Shown piece by piece: positions 18,501-27,228 of a stretch of 42,745 nt of DNA. Below the pieces are notes generated by a model. It did not search any database. It worked only from the letters and a program-made list of their open reading frames with translations, and was not told where the DNA came from. The position numbers were made by a program, and so were the translations under genes. The stretch covers positions 1 to 42,745 of the forward strand of contig JAPLSP010000651.1 of NCBI GenBank assembly GCA_026398575.1, written 5' to 3'. How positions within the stretch are numbered: the stretch's first letter is position 1; the number at the start of each line of letters is the position of its first letter. Origin of the DNA: Candidatus Sumerlaeota bacterium. GTDB lineage: Bacteria; Sumerlaeota; Sumerlaeia; JADFCT01.

Positions 18501-19295
18501 GTCTTCGCGCGCAAAGGCCTCAAGAGCACACACATCGTCCACAGCAGCGTGACCGCCGAGGGCGGCAGCCCGCAATTTGCCGGAAGCCTCGGCGGTTGCG
18601 AATCGTTACCGCGCGCGCTGGAAGCGGCGGAAATTGCCAAGCTGATGAGCCGAAGCCCCAAGTCCGCCGGAGACGCGGCGGAACTCCCCATCGAACTGAC
18701 ACGCGAAGCCGGCGGCAAGATTGCGGCGCGCGCTCATATCGCCGGACAGTATGCATGGAAGACCGCCGCTGGCGCAACGAGCGCGCATGAAGTCGCCTCC
18801 GCGCCCGCGCCCATCGCGATAGCCGGCCCGTGGGAAGTGACCTTCGATCCCAAGAATGGCGGCCCCGAAAAGCCGGTCACATTCGCACAACTCGAAGACT
18901 GGAGCAAGCGCAGCGAAGAGGCCATCAAGTATTACAGCGGCGCGGCGACTTATCGAAAGACATTCGATTTGTCCGACGCGCCGCAATCGCTCTGGCTCGA
19001 TCTCGGCGATGTCCGCGCGATTGCCCGTGTGCGCCTCAACGGGCGGGAATTGAGCGCCGCCTGGAAACAACCCTATCGTTTCGACATCGCGGGCGCCGTT
19101 CGGTCAGAGGCGAACACTCTGGAGATCGAGGTTGTCAATACTTGGCTGAATCGCCTGCTTGGCGACGACCAGGCCGGCGCCGTCAAGCGCTGGACCTCCG
19201 CCACGACAAAAACCTGGAAAGGTCCGCTGGCGCCCTCCGGCCTGCTCGGCCCAGTGACGTTGCAGCGCGCGGTGGAGATCAATCTGCAGAAGTGA
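15558..19295 (+). CDS. GH106-like alpha-L-rhamnosidase with inserted LamG domain (copy 2)
   Basis: The protein has 1245 residues with a signal peptide. The catalytic part starts at FDNPPERTKPRCYWYWIDG and includes ISREGITRDLEAMKRVG, ADSYEMGPQNW (D407), YGYDPLRFLPALTGR, GEFWADG and EAFTGGPAF. Residues about 180-280 contain a discoidin/CBM-like segment not obvious in the shorter copies. Residues about 877-1030 (VGTFTMAVWAKPG...WTHVAVVYRDGEPSLFLNG) are a typical LamG-3 domain, placed between the catalytic part and the C-terminal beta-sandwich (GPWEVTFDPKNGGP...YYSGAATYRKTF...LPSGLLGPV equivalent). The insertion makes this copy about 250-330 residues longer than the other three. It probably removes terminal rhamnose from a larger glycan, with LamG assisting binding. 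Confidence 0.85.
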   Translation: MRRQIILSALLGIFYAGGALAANELEKQFDNPPERTKPRCYWYWIDGQISREGITRDLEAMKRVGIGEGYIGIIGGGEVKALTEPWWQLVEHAVREGGRIGVDIGVFNCPGWSQSGGPWIKPGQSMRYISMTETRLTGPQRFEGKLPAPEGDFQDIAALAFPAPTGDSDTIARHAPRVTSNTKTEVTYEVAAPFTARSLTIIPSKKLNVTCELLASDDGQQYRTVKKFAIDRHNLGVSVGPIPLAPVTAGFPAVTARFFRLKFSAACDLAEIRLTAAARVESHMEKQLAKMFQDPQPPFDFYSWPTPAEPDKADLAVSPDAVRDITRQMGADGTLRWDAPAGEWIVLRVVAIPTGVKNSPAPPEATGLEVDKMSREALRAHFNAYIGKLLERIPEKDRSALKHVVADSYEMGPQNWTDDFIADFKQRYGYDPLRFLPALTGRMVGGADQSDRFLWDMRRMVADRVARDYVGGLRDLCRERGLKMWLENYGHWGFPGEFLKYGGSCDEISGEFWADGNLGSVELRDAASAAHIYGMPVVWAEAFTGGPAFRSTPASLKARGDWALCEGVNQFVLHVYIHQPWEDRRPGVNAWFGTEFNRHNTWFEFAKPWIVYHRRCSVMLQAGRPVADVAYFIGEDAPKMTGLRKPELPAGYDFDYINADVIENRLSMKDGRFVLPDGMSYKLLVLPESETMRPAVLKKLGELVAAGGAVFGVPPKRSPSLQGYPACDAEVRKLADSLWGAKKIMQGVSLQPALDQLQTPPDAICPDGILWKHRRDGDTDIYFLSNQKAFPRTDTISLRIQDRAPELWWPETGRIERPAVYATGPGAVRLPVHFGPSMSVFVVFRERATDDRIVEVTRNGQPVFDWALPQPAATADAVGTFTMAVWAKPGADTTLLKEANAGIRGMQEARNDAVAAKHGGTFAPGDAHAGSGIAIGRNGVAVFEHGAGYFAPVLVHAAPIADWTHVAVVYRDGEPSLFLNGVFARKGLKSTHIVHSSVTAEGGSPQFAGSLGGCESLPRALEAAEIAKLMSRSPKSAGDAAELPIELTREAGGKIAARAHIAGQYAWKTAAGATSAHEVASAPAPIAIAGPWEVTFDPKNGGPEKPVTFAQLEDWSKRSEEAIKYYSGAATYRKTFDLSDAPQSLWLDLGDVRAIARVRLNGRELSAAWKQPYRFDIAGAVRSEANTLEIEVVNTWLNRLLGDDQAGAVKRWTSATTKTWKGPLAPSGLLGPVTLQRAVEINLQK

Positions 19296-19298
19296 TAA

Positions 19299-19394
19299 CG
19301 ATGCGCCGTAGGCCGCTCGATCCGAGAGCGGCTCCGGGGATTTGGAAGTATTCACGTCTGGCCGCTCTCGGATCGAGCAGCCTACGGCGCATCG
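19299..19394. repeat. 34-bp inverted repeat between two GH106 genes
   Basis: The left arm 19299-19332 starts CGATGCGCCGTAGGC. The right arm 19361-19394 is its reverse complement with one mismatch. The loop is 28 bases. It starts 3 bases after the GH106 stop. It is too long, and lacks a T-run, for a normal terminator. It resembles a REP/BIME-type palindromic element that could also block or stabilise the transcript. Confidence 0.8.
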
Positions 19395-19419
19395 CGATAG
19401 GGATACATGATTCAATTTC

Positions 19420-19424
19420 AGGAG
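19420..19424 (+). promoter_or_regulatory. Ribosome binding site fixing the start of GH106 copy 3
   Basis: AGGAG lies 5 bases before ATG 19430. The reading frame is open much further upstream, but that part is antiparallel-frame shadow of the previous gene and the inverted repeat. This site and the signal peptide directly after the ATG decide the start. Confidence 0.8.
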
Positions 19425-19429
19425 ATAAA

Positions 19430-22429
19430 ATGGCCATGATAAAGCCTGTCCGCCTTTCCATCGCCGTCGTGCTTCTGGCGACACTGTTTGCGCTCTGTTC
19501 CGTCAAAGCGCCGAATCTCTCTGCTCAGCCATTGGCGCCGGGGAAAAAGGCCGCATCATCCGATGCGCTTGGCGCAGGATTTCAGAACCCGCCTCCATCG
19601 GCGCGGCCCTGGGTCTTTTGGTTCTGGATCAATGGCAACATCAGCAAGGAAGGAATCACGGCGGATATCGAAGCGCTCAAGCGCGTGGGCGTTGGCGGCG
19701 TGCTTTGGATGGAAGTCAGCGGCCAGTGGTGGGCGCCGGATGGCAAGGTAACGCCGCTCAGTCCGCAATGGCACGAGGCCGTCCAATGGGCGTTCCGGGA
19801 ATGCGAGCGCCTGGGTCTCGAATTCGATATGACGCTCGATTTCGGCTATGGCAGCGGCGGACCGCATATCACTCCCGATCTTTCGATGCAGAAACTCGTG
19901 TGGAGCGAAAAAGAAGTGGAAGGCGGGCAATCCCTATCCGTGACGCTGGACAAGCCGCTTGTCGAAAAAAAACTTGCGGCATGGTTGAGGCCCGGCGCCA
20001 AAATCAGTGACGCAGTTTTGGGACCTATTGAAAAGTCCGACTCCTATCGGGACGTGGCCGTGCTGGCGATTCCTCTGCCGTCATCACCGGAAGCCCGCGC
20101 CTACCGGATTGCCGGATTGGATGCCAAAGCCGGACTTGCCCCGAGACTTCCCGCTCCGAATCGCGCAGCCAAAGAGCCCCCGGCAGCCGCGGCGACGCCC
20201 ACAGAGCGTGTGATAAATCTGACCGACCGCATGGGCAAGGATGGACGTCTGAGTTGGGATGCGCCGGCCGGAAAGTGGCTGATCATCCGTCTGGGTCACG
20301 CCTCGAATTTCAAGATGACGCGGCCCTGTCCCCAGGCAGCCGTGGGCCTCGAATGCGACCGCCTGGCCAAGGCCGGCATCGAAACTCATTTCAACGCGTT
20401 CCTCAAGAAGATCATCGAGGGCGCGGGCAAGATCGCCGGCGGGGCGTTTGCATACGCGCACATTGACAGCTGGGAAGCCGGCGGACAGAACTGGACAGCT
20501 TCATTCCCCGCCGAGTTTCGCGCAAGACGTGGCTATGACATAAAGCCATGGCTTCCGGTCATGACAGGCCGCATCGTTGGCAGCGCGGAGTTGTCCGAGC
20601 GGTTCCTGTGGGATGTCCGCGCGACGGCCAGCGAGATGATCCGTGACAACTACGCGGGCCGGTTGAGGGAACTGGTCCGGACGCATGGCATGAAACTGTC
20701 AACCGAAGCCTATGGGAATCTGTGCATTGACAATCTCTCGTATGCCGGCGTCAGCGATATGCCGATCAGCGAGTTCTGGGCCAAGGGCGCGAAAATGTTT
20801 CCCGAGTTCGGCACGCACTACGAACAGTCAAGCAAGGCCATGGCGTCCGCCGCGCACAACTACGGCAAACCCGTGGTCGGCGCCGAGTCGTTCACATCCG
20901 ACCGCGCATGGCAGGATCACCCCTACCTGTTGAAAGGAATGGGCGATCAGGCGTTCTGCTGGGGCGTCAACCGGATGATCTTTCACCTGTCCGCGCATCA
21001 GGCGTATGCGAATATGATCCCCGGGCTGACGCATCGGAAATGGGGCGAGCATTTTCAAAGATACAACACCTGGTGGGAATACAGCCGGCCTTGGATGGAG
21101 TATCTGGCGCGCTGCCAGTATCTGCTGCAACAGGGGCAGTATGTTGCGGATGTCTGTTACTGCTTCGGCGAAGGCGCGCCGTTGGGCGTGGATGCGATGA
21201 CGCTGGATATGCCCGAGGGATACGAGTATGACCTGTGCTCCTCGGAGATCGCGCTTAAGATGAAGGTTCAGGACGGGCGGCTCGTGGCGCCGTCGGGCGC
21301 CACCTATCGCTACCTGCTCCTGCCCGATTCAGACCGCATGACGCTGCCGCTGGCTCGCAAGGTTAAGGAACTGGTGGACGGAGGCGCGCGTGTGGTCGGC
21401 GGAAAGCGGCCCAAGGGCGCGCCCGGCCTGACGGACTATCCGCAATGCGATGCGGAAGTGGAGAAAATCGCCAAGGCGCTGTGGGACGCGAACAAGGTCG
21501 CCTCCGACAAGAAGTCGGCCGAAGTTTTCAGCCAGGACGGACTCAAGCCGGATTTCGAAGGCCGAGGCCTGCTCTATTATCACCGGCAGGTCAGCGGAGC
21601 GGACATCTATTTCGTCTCGCATCAAAAGGAACAGCCCCAAGACATCGCCTGCGCATTCCGTGTCGCCGGGAAAATTCCGGAGCTCTGGGACCCGGAGACC
21701 GGCGCGATAAGGGAACTGCCCGAATTCACCGAGAAAGAGAACCGGATCATAGTTCCGCTTCATTTCGAGCCCATGCAGAGCTGCTTTGTCGTCTTCCGCA
21801 AATCGGGAGCCGCCACGAACGCCGGAGCATCAAAAAACTTTGCGGCGGTTCGTCCGCTGCGCGAGATCACCGGCGGATGGCAGGTCGCCTTCGATCCGAA
21901 ATGGGGCGGCCCCGAGAAGCCAATCGCGCTCGCGGAGCTTCGCGACTGGAGCCAGTGCGCCGAGGCGGGCATCAAGTATTACTCCGGCACGGCGATTTAT
22001 CGGAAGACCTTCGATTTTTCGGAGTCGGAAGTCTCCGCCCAGGGCAGACGGCTCTTGCTTGACCTGGGCAAGGTGGAAGTGATGGCGCGGGTGCGGCTCA
22101 ACGGAACGGAGTGCGGCATCGCATGGAAACCGCCCTACCGCGTGGACATCACCTCGGCGGCGCGCCCGGGAAAGAACGAACTGGAAATCGCCGTGGTGAA
22201 TCTCTGGATCAATCGAATGATCGGCGACGAGCAACTGCCGGAAGACAGCAATTGGCTGAACTTCGAAACGTTGGCCGAATGGCCCGACTGGTTCAAGGCC
22301 GGCAAGCCGCGCCCCTCCGGACGCTACACATTCACGAGCTGCAAGCACTATAAAAAGGACTCCCCGCTGGTTCCTTCGGGTATGCTGGGGCCGGTCAATC
22401 TTCAAACCACAGACACCCCGATCAAATAA
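19430..22429 (+). CDS. GH106-like alpha-L-rhamnosidase (copy 3)
   Basis: The protein has 999 residues. The start at 19430 is set by AGGAG and a signal peptide (SIAVVLLATLFALCSV...LSAQP). The family start FQNPPPSARPWVFWFWING is followed by ISKEGITADIEALKRVG, HIDSWEAGGQNW (D346), RRGYDIKPWLPVMTGR, STEAYGN, SEFWAKG and GAESFTSD. The C-terminal sandwich has GGWQVAFDPKWGGP, YYSGTAIYRKTF and LDLGKVEVMARVRLNG and ends VPSGMLGPV. Its closest relative by eye in this window is copy 1, then copy 2. It has no LamG insert. It follows copy 2 on the same strand across the 34-bp inverted repeat, so read-through may be reduced. The substrate is unknown. Confidence 0.85.
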   Translation: MAMIKPVRLSIAVVLLATLFALCSVKAPNLSAQPLAPGKKAASSDALGAGFQNPPPSARPWVFWFWINGNISKEGITADIEALKRVGVGGVLWMEVSGQWWAPDGKVTPLSPQWHEAVQWAFRECERLGLEFDMTLDFGYGSGGPHITPDLSMQKLVWSEKEVEGGQSLSVTLDKPLVEKKLAAWLRPGAKISDAVLGPIEKSDSYRDVAVLAIPLPSSPEARAYRIAGLDAKAGLAPRLPAPNRAAKEPPAAAATPTERVINLTDRMGKDGRLSWDAPAGKWLIIRLGHASNFKMTRPCPQAAVGLECDRLAKAGIETHFNAFLKKIIEGAGKIAGGAFAYAHIDSWEAGGQNWTASFPAEFRARRGYDIKPWLPVMTGRIVGSAELSERFLWDVRATASEMIRDNYAGRLRELVRTHGMKLSTEAYGNLCIDNLSYAGVSDMPISEFWAKGAKMFPEFGTHYEQSSKAMASAAHNYGKPVVGAESFTSDRAWQDHPYLLKGMGDQAFCWGVNRMIFHLSAHQAYANMIPGLTHRKWGEHFQRYNTWWEYSRPWMEYLARCQYLLQQGQYVADVCYCFGEGAPLGVDAMTLDMPEGYEYDLCSSEIALKMKVQDGRLVAPSGATYRYLLLPDSDRMTLPLARKVKELVDGGARVVGGKRPKGAPGLTDYPQCDAEVEKIAKALWDANKVASDKKSAEVFSQDGLKPDFEGRGLLYYHRQVSGADIYFVSHQKEQPQDIACAFRVAGKIPELWDPETGAIRELPEFTEKENRIIVPLHFEPMQSCFVVFRKSGAATNAGASKNFAAVRPLREITGGWQVAFDPKWGGPEKPIALAELRDWSQCAEAGIKYYSGTAIYRKTFDFSESEVSAQGRRLLLDLGKVEVMARVRLNGTECGIAWKPPYRVDITSAARPGKNELEIAVVNLWINRMIGDEQLPEDSNWLNFETLAEWPDWFKAGKPRPSGRYTFTSCKHYKKDSPLVPSGMLGPVNLQTTDTPIK

Positions 22430-22507
22430 AGGACAGGAATCGAAGGCATAGCGCGATCAGTCTGCGCAGCAGCAAATCTCCGGATATAGAAGGCGTTACA
22501 GAATCGC

Positions 22508-25500
22508 ATGCCTATCACACAGACAGAAATCACGAACTTGCTTGCAGGATTCACCCTGGATGCTTCTTTGCCGTATCTGGACACGGTGCAAAAGGCCCTG
22601 TTCCTTGCGCGCTATTTGCAGCAGCGCGCCACGCAGCTGCAAACGCCTTCTGAAAGACGCCAGCAGGCGGAACTGGAGCGGATGCTTCAGACGCCTTCGG
22701 ACAAGGCCACGCTCATGCAGATGACCGACCAGGCCTTCCGCGCCAAGGATCCCGTCCGCACCGTCGAGCACCTCACCCACATCCTCGATGTGCAGGGCGT
22801 CCCGCGTTTCTTCAGCCCCTGGGACCGCACGTTGCTGAGAGGCTTTCAATCCTTCGGCGGCTTTGCGCCGGGCGTGGCGTCGCCGTTGGTGAAGAAACAC
22901 ATGCAGAAAGAGACGGCCAACGTCATTCTGCCCGGCGAGAAGGAAATCCTTGCGCATTATCTCAGCGAGCGCCGCGCCGAGGGCGTCCGGATGAATGTGA
23001 ACTTCCTCGGCGAAGCCATTCTCAGCGAACCGGAGGCCGAACGGCGGTTGCAGCAATACCTGCAAGGCCTGCAATGGCCCGAGATCGAAGTGGTCTCCAT
23101 CAAGATCTCGACGCTCTACTCGCAAATCTCGCCGCTCGCGCGCGAACACACGGTGGCGATTTTGTGCGACCGGATCGAACGGCTCTTCCGCACCGCCGAC
23201 CACGCGCGCTTTACCCGGTCCGATGGCGCGCTGGTCCCGAAGTTCGTCTATCTCGACATGGAGGAATACCGCGACAAGGACCTGACGGCCGAAGCGTTCA
23301 TGCGCGCGCTGGATTGCAAAGGACTGGAACACGTTCGCGCGGGTATTGCGTTGCAGAGCTATATCCCCGATAGTTTCCGTACGCTGCTGCAATTGCAGGC
23401 CTGGGCGCGCAAGCGCGTCGCCGCCGGCGGCGGCCGCGTCACCATCCGGCTCGTGAAGGGCGCGAATATGGAGAGCGAGCGGGCCGAATCTTCGGTGCAT
23501 GGCTGGCCGCTGGCGCCCTACAAGACGAAACTCGAAACCGATGCGAACTACAAGCGGATGCTCCACGAGGTGATGAAACCGGAGAATCTTGCGGCGATGG
23601 ACGTGGGCGTCGCCTCGCACAACTTGTTCGATCTGGCCTACGGACTGGCGCTGGCCGTCGAGCGCGACGCGCTGGACAAGGCGCAGTTCGAAATGCTCGA
23701 GGGCATGGCGAACGCGCAGCGGCGGGCGCTGTTCGGGCTGACGCAGAATCTGCTGCTCTACGCGCCCGCCTGCAAAAAGGAGAATTTCATCAGCGCCATC
23801 GGCTACCTGATCCGCCGTCTCGATGAAAACACCGGTCCCGAAAACTTCCTGCGTCACGCCTTCAGGCTTCAGGTGGACGGCCCGGAGTGGAAGAAACTGG
23901 AACAGGGCTTCCTTGCATCCTATGACGCCATCGGCGCCATCGGCGACGCCCCGCGGCGCGCGCAGGATCGCAACCAGCCGGTGGCGCCGCCCACAGCTGC
24001 GCCTGCGGCGGGGCCGCGCGACTGGCGGCATTTCCAAAACGAGCCGGACACCGACTTTGCGCTTCCGCAGAATGGCGAGTGGGCGCAGAAGATCGTTGCG
24101 AAGTGGGCGCCGCTGAGCGGGGACAAAGCCCCGCAGATTCCGCTCGTGATCGCGGGCGAAGAAATCCTGGAAGGCCGGGCTGTCCGCGATTGCCTTGACC
24201 CCTCGCGCCCCGGCGTGGTGGTGGGGCGATACCGGCAGGCGACTCAGGAAGATGTGGCGCGCGCGGTGGAATGCGCGGCCGCCGATCCGGACGGCTGGCG
24301 CTCGATGCCGGAGGCGGAGCGATATGACGCGCTCGGGAAAGCCGCGCAGGAGTTGCGCATCGCGCGCGGCGACCTGATGGGCGCGGCGCTGGCGGATGGC
24401 GGAAAGACGCTGTCCGAGTCCGATCCCGAAGTTTCCGAGGCGGTTGACTTCGTCGAGTTCTATCGCGATAACGCCCGCTGGTGGCGCGGAATGCCCGGGC
24501 TTCATGCGCGTCCCAAAGGCGTTGTTGTGGTGGTGTCGCCGTGGAATTTCCCAATCGCCATTCCCTGCGGAGGCGTGGCGGCGGCGCTGGCGGCGGGCAA
24601 TACGGTCATCCTCAAGCCCGCGTCCGACGCTGTGCTGGTGGCGCACGAAATGTGTCAGTGCTTCTGGCGCGCGGGCATCTCGAAAAAGACGCTGCAATTC
24701 GTATCATGCGCCGGCGGCAGGGAGGGCCGTGCGCTCATCAACCATCCGCAGGTCAATGCTGTGATCCTGACCGGCGGCACCGAGACCGCGCTGACCATGC
24801 TGGCAGACAATCCGCGCCTGAATCTCTACGCCGAAACCGGCGGCAAGAATGCGACGATCGTCACCGCTGTTTCCGACCGCGACCAGGCGGTCAAGCACGT
24901 CCTGCACTCGGCGTTCAGCCACGCGGGCCAGAAATGTTCGGCAACGTCGCTGCTGTTGTTGCAGGCGGAGATTTATGACGATCCGGCATTCCGGCGTATG
25001 CTTTGCGAAGCCATCGAGAGCATCAAGGTCGGCTCGGCCTGGGAACTCGATACGAAAATGGGGCCGCTCATCCGTCCGCCGTCGGGCGATCTGGAGACGG
25101 CGCTCAAGGTGCTCGAGCCCGGCGAGGAATTGGCCGTCATGCCGCAGCCCGTAGTCGGCAATCCGTGTCTCTGGACGCCCGGCGTGAAATATGGCGTGCG
25201 CCCGGGCAGCTTCACGCACATGACCGAATTCTTCGGCCCGATGCTGGGCGTGATGCGCTTCGAGAAGTTGAGCGAAGCGGTGGCGCTGGCGAACCAAACC
25301 GGCTTCGGCCTGACCAGCGGCCTCGAAAGCCTTGACGAACGCGAGTGGGAATACTGGAGGGAACACATCCGCGCCGGCAATCTGTACATCAATCGCGTCA
25401 CAACCGGCGCCATTGTGCTGTGCCAGCCGTTCGGCGGCATGGGCAAATCCGGCTTCGGCCCCGGCATGAAGGCGGGCGGGCCGAACTACGTCGCGCAGCT

Positions 25501-26164
25501 CATGGACTTCACTGGCGCCAGACCGGAAAAGGCGGAGGGTCTGCCCGCGTCGCCGGCGCTGGCGGCGTTGTGCGCCGGACTGCGGACAAAAAAATATGCG
25601 GAGGCCGAATGCATTATCGCGGCGGCTGCGAGTTACGAGCGCAACCAGCGCGAAGAGTTCGGCCAGGGGCATGACCACTTCAAACTGGTGGGCCAGGACA
25701 ACGCGCGGCGCTACCGTCCGGCGGGCAGTGTGCGCGTGCGGATTCATGCGAGCGACACGGTGTTCGAGATTTTTGCGCGGGCCTGCGCAGCCAATGCGGC
25801 AGGTTGCCGCGTCGTGATCAGCATTCCGCCGGGAGCGCTGGATCCTTCCGTGAATCTGTTGGAGGAACTGACCGAGTCGTGGGCGGGCGCGATTGAATTC
25901 GTCGAGGAGACGGACGCGCAGCTGGCCCAGGCTATGCGCGATCGCCAAACGGACCGCGTGCGCTACGCCGCGCCTGACCGCGCGCCATTGGAGGTATTGC
26001 GCGCTTCCGCCGAGTCCGGCGTGTACATCGCGCAGGCGCCGGTTTCAGGCGAGGGCAGGCTGGAGCTGCTTTGGTACGTGCAGGAACAAAGCATCAGCAC
26101 GGACTATCACCGCTATGGGAACCTCGGCGCGCGCTCTGCGGAGCCGCGAACAGAGCCACTTTGA
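22508..26164 (+). CDS. putA: Bifunctional proline dehydrogenase / P5C dehydrogenase
   Basis: The protein has 1218 residues. It oxidises proline to glutamate in two steps. Residues about 30-450 are the FAD proline dehydrogenase barrel (FLGEAILSE, VSIKISTLYSQI, RLVKGAN, FEMLEGMAN). Residues about 540-1010 are the aldehyde dehydrogenase, with SPWNFP, Glu776 in AETGGKNA and Cys810 in GQKCSATS; both catalytic residues are present. The last about 200 residues (GLRTKKYAEAE onward) resemble the extra C-terminal region of PutA-like enzymes. No N-terminal ribbon-helix-helix DNA-binding domain is present, so it is not a self-regulating PutA. It has no signal peptide and is a cytoplasmic or membrane-associated catabolic enzyme, out of theme with the exported neighbours. 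Confidence 0.93.
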   Translation: MPITQTEITNLLAGFTLDASLPYLDTVQKALFLARYLQQRATQLQTPSERRQQAELERMLQTPSDKATLMQMTDQAFRAKDPVRTVEHLTHILDVQGVPRFFSPWDRTLLRGFQSFGGFAPGVASPLVKKHMQKETANVILPGEKEILAHYLSERRAEGVRMNVNFLGEAILSEPEAERRLQQYLQGLQWPEIEVVSIKISTLYSQISPLAREHTVAILCDRIERLFRTADHARFTRSDGALVPKFVYLDMEEYRDKDLTAEAFMRALDCKGLEHVRAGIALQSYIPDSFRTLLQLQAWARKRVAAGGGRVTIRLVKGANMESERAESSVHGWPLAPYKTKLETDANYKRMLHEVMKPENLAAMDVGVASHNLFDLAYGLALAVERDALDKAQFEMLEGMANAQRRALFGLTQNLLLYAPACKKENFISAIGYLIRRLDENTGPENFLRHAFRLQVDGPEWKKLEQGFLASYDAIGAIGDAPRRAQDRNQPVAPPTAAPAAGPRDWRHFQNEPDTDFALPQNGEWAQKIVAKWAPLSGDKAPQIPLVIAGEEILEGRAVRDCLDPSRPGVVVGRYRQATQEDVARAVECAAADPDGWRSMPEAERYDALGKAAQELRIARGDLMGAALADGGKTLSESDPEVSEAVDFVEFYRDNARWWRGMPGLHARPKGVVVVVSPWNFPIAIPCGGVAAALAAGNTVILKPASDAVLVAHEMCQCFWRAGISKKTLQFVSCAGGREGRALINHPQVNAVILTGGTETALTMLADNPRLNLYAETGGKNATIVTAVSDRDQAVKHVLHSAFSHAGQKCSATSLLLLQAEIYDDPAFRRMLCEAIESIKVGSAWELDTKMGPLIRPPSGDLETALKVLEPGEELAVMPQPVVGNPCLWTPGVKYGVRPGSFTHMTEFFGPMLGVMRFEKLSEAVALANQTGFGLTSGLESLDEREWEYWREHIRAGNLYINRVTTGAIVLCQPFGGMGKSGFGPGMKAGGPNYVAQLMDFTGARPEKAEGLPASPALAALCAGLRTKKYAEAECIIAAAASYERNQREEFGQGHDHFKLVGQDNARRYRPAGSVRVRIHASDTVFEIFARACAANAAGCRVVISIPPGALDPSVNLLEELTESWAGAIEFVEETDAQLAQAMRDRQTDRVRYAAPDRAPLEVLRASAESGVYIAQAPVSGEGRLELLWYVQEQSISTDYHRYGNLGARSAEPRTEPL

Positions 26165-26294
26165 CATGAGATGGGGATGCAACGAGGGGCAGGCAAGGAA
26201 AAGGAAAATTCCCGTCCTGCCGTTTTCAATAAGAACAACCGCAATGCGCAGCCAAGCCGATAGCGTCCTCACTCAATGATCAGGAGACCGCTCA

Positions 26295-27212
26295 ATGACA
26301 AGCGTTAGCCCCAATCCCGCGGCGCAATGGAAAGATCAGAAACTAGAGTGTTTGATCCGGGCGTTACTTTGCCTGGCGGTGTTGGCGGTCCCGGCATGCG
26401 CAACGGCCCAGCGCCTGGATGGGAATGACTACATCGCCGTCCAGAAGGGAAACCTGCCGGTCATTCTATCTGCGCCTCACGGCGGGCAGATGGCTGTTCC
26501 CGGGGTTGATCCGCGAAAAGGGGAGGGATTGGAGAAGGGTCCGCGCGGCTTTGTGGACAGCCGGGATACCAATGTTGATCTGCTGGCGTTCGAGGTGTCG
26601 GCCGCGCTGGAACGCAAGCTGGGCAAGAAGCTCTACTATGTGGCGGCCAAATTCCACCGCAAGTATGTTGACGCCAATCGCCCGGTTGAAATAGCGGTCG
26701 AGGATCCGAAAGCAAAGGCCGTTTATGAGGCCTACCACGGCGCGCTTGCCAACTATTGCGCCGAAGTGGCGCGAGAGTTCGGCTGTGGCCTGGTGATTGA
26801 TATTCACGGCCAGGGGACTTCGGCCACCGCCGTTTTCCGAGGCACACAAGGCGGCAAGACCGACCGCAACCTGGTGAAGCAATGGGGTGAGAAAGCGCAT
26901 TCGGGTCCGGAGAGTTTTTGCGGTCTATTTGCTGCGCAGGGGGTGTCGGTTTTCCCGATCAACAAAGACCCTGAGAAATCCGGATACGGCGGCGGTTACA
27001 TCGTCAGAGTGTGTGGCGATCGCGAAGGCATCGGCGCCGTCCAACTTGAATTCGGCATGGACTTCCGGAAAAGCGCAAACATCAAAGCCACGGCGGTCAA
27101 ACTGGCCGACGCCATCGCCGAATTTATCAAGCTCTATCCGCCAGGCAAACAAGCGGCGTCCCAGGGCGGTCGGCCCTTGCCCGATCCGGCCAAAACAGGG
27201 AACAAACAATGA
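26295..27212 (+). CDS. Exported N-formylglutamate amidohydrolase-like protein
   Basis: The protein has 305 residues. A strong AGGAGA sits 7 bases before the ATG. A signal peptide (LLCLAVLAVPACATAQ) precedes a domain with SAPHGG, a DTNVDLLA segment, KFHRKYVDANRP and VIDIHGQG. These motifs fit the FGase/HutG2 family (PF05013), zinc amidohydrolases with a carboxypeptidase-like fold. Most described members are cytoplasmic enzymes of histidine breakdown; export here suggests a different amide or peptide substrate. A Pro/Gly/Lys-rich tail ends the protein. It follows putA by 130 bp, so a shared role in amino-acid use is possible but not shown. Confidence 0.75.
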   Translation: MTSVSPNPAAQWKDQKLECLIRALLCLAVLAVPACATAQRLDGNDYIAVQKGNLPVILSAPHGGQMAVPGVDPRKGEGLEKGPRGFVDSRDTNVDLLAFEVSAALERKLGKKLYYVAAKFHRKYVDANRPVEIAVEDPKAKAVYEAYHGALANYCAEVAREFGCGLVIDIHGQGTSATAVFRGTQGGKTDRNLVKQWGEKAHSGPESFCGLFAAQGVSVFPINKDPEKSGYGGGYIVRVCGDREGIGAVQLEFGMDFRKSANIKATAVKLADAIAEFIKLYPPGKQAASQGGRPLPDPAKTGNKQ

Positions 27213-27228
27213 AGCGCGCCAACATCGC

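Noticed and set aside
18830..19429. Long N-terminal extension of GH106 copy 3
   Set aside because: This part is an out-of-frame reading of the previous gene's end and of the inverted repeat. The AGGAG site and signal peptide fix the start at 19430.
22496..24697. 733-codon open frame antisense to putA
   Set aside because: It lies opposite a full-length PutA with intact catalytic motifs. Its translation is Arg/Ala/His-rich with no domain, as expected from GC-rich codon bias.
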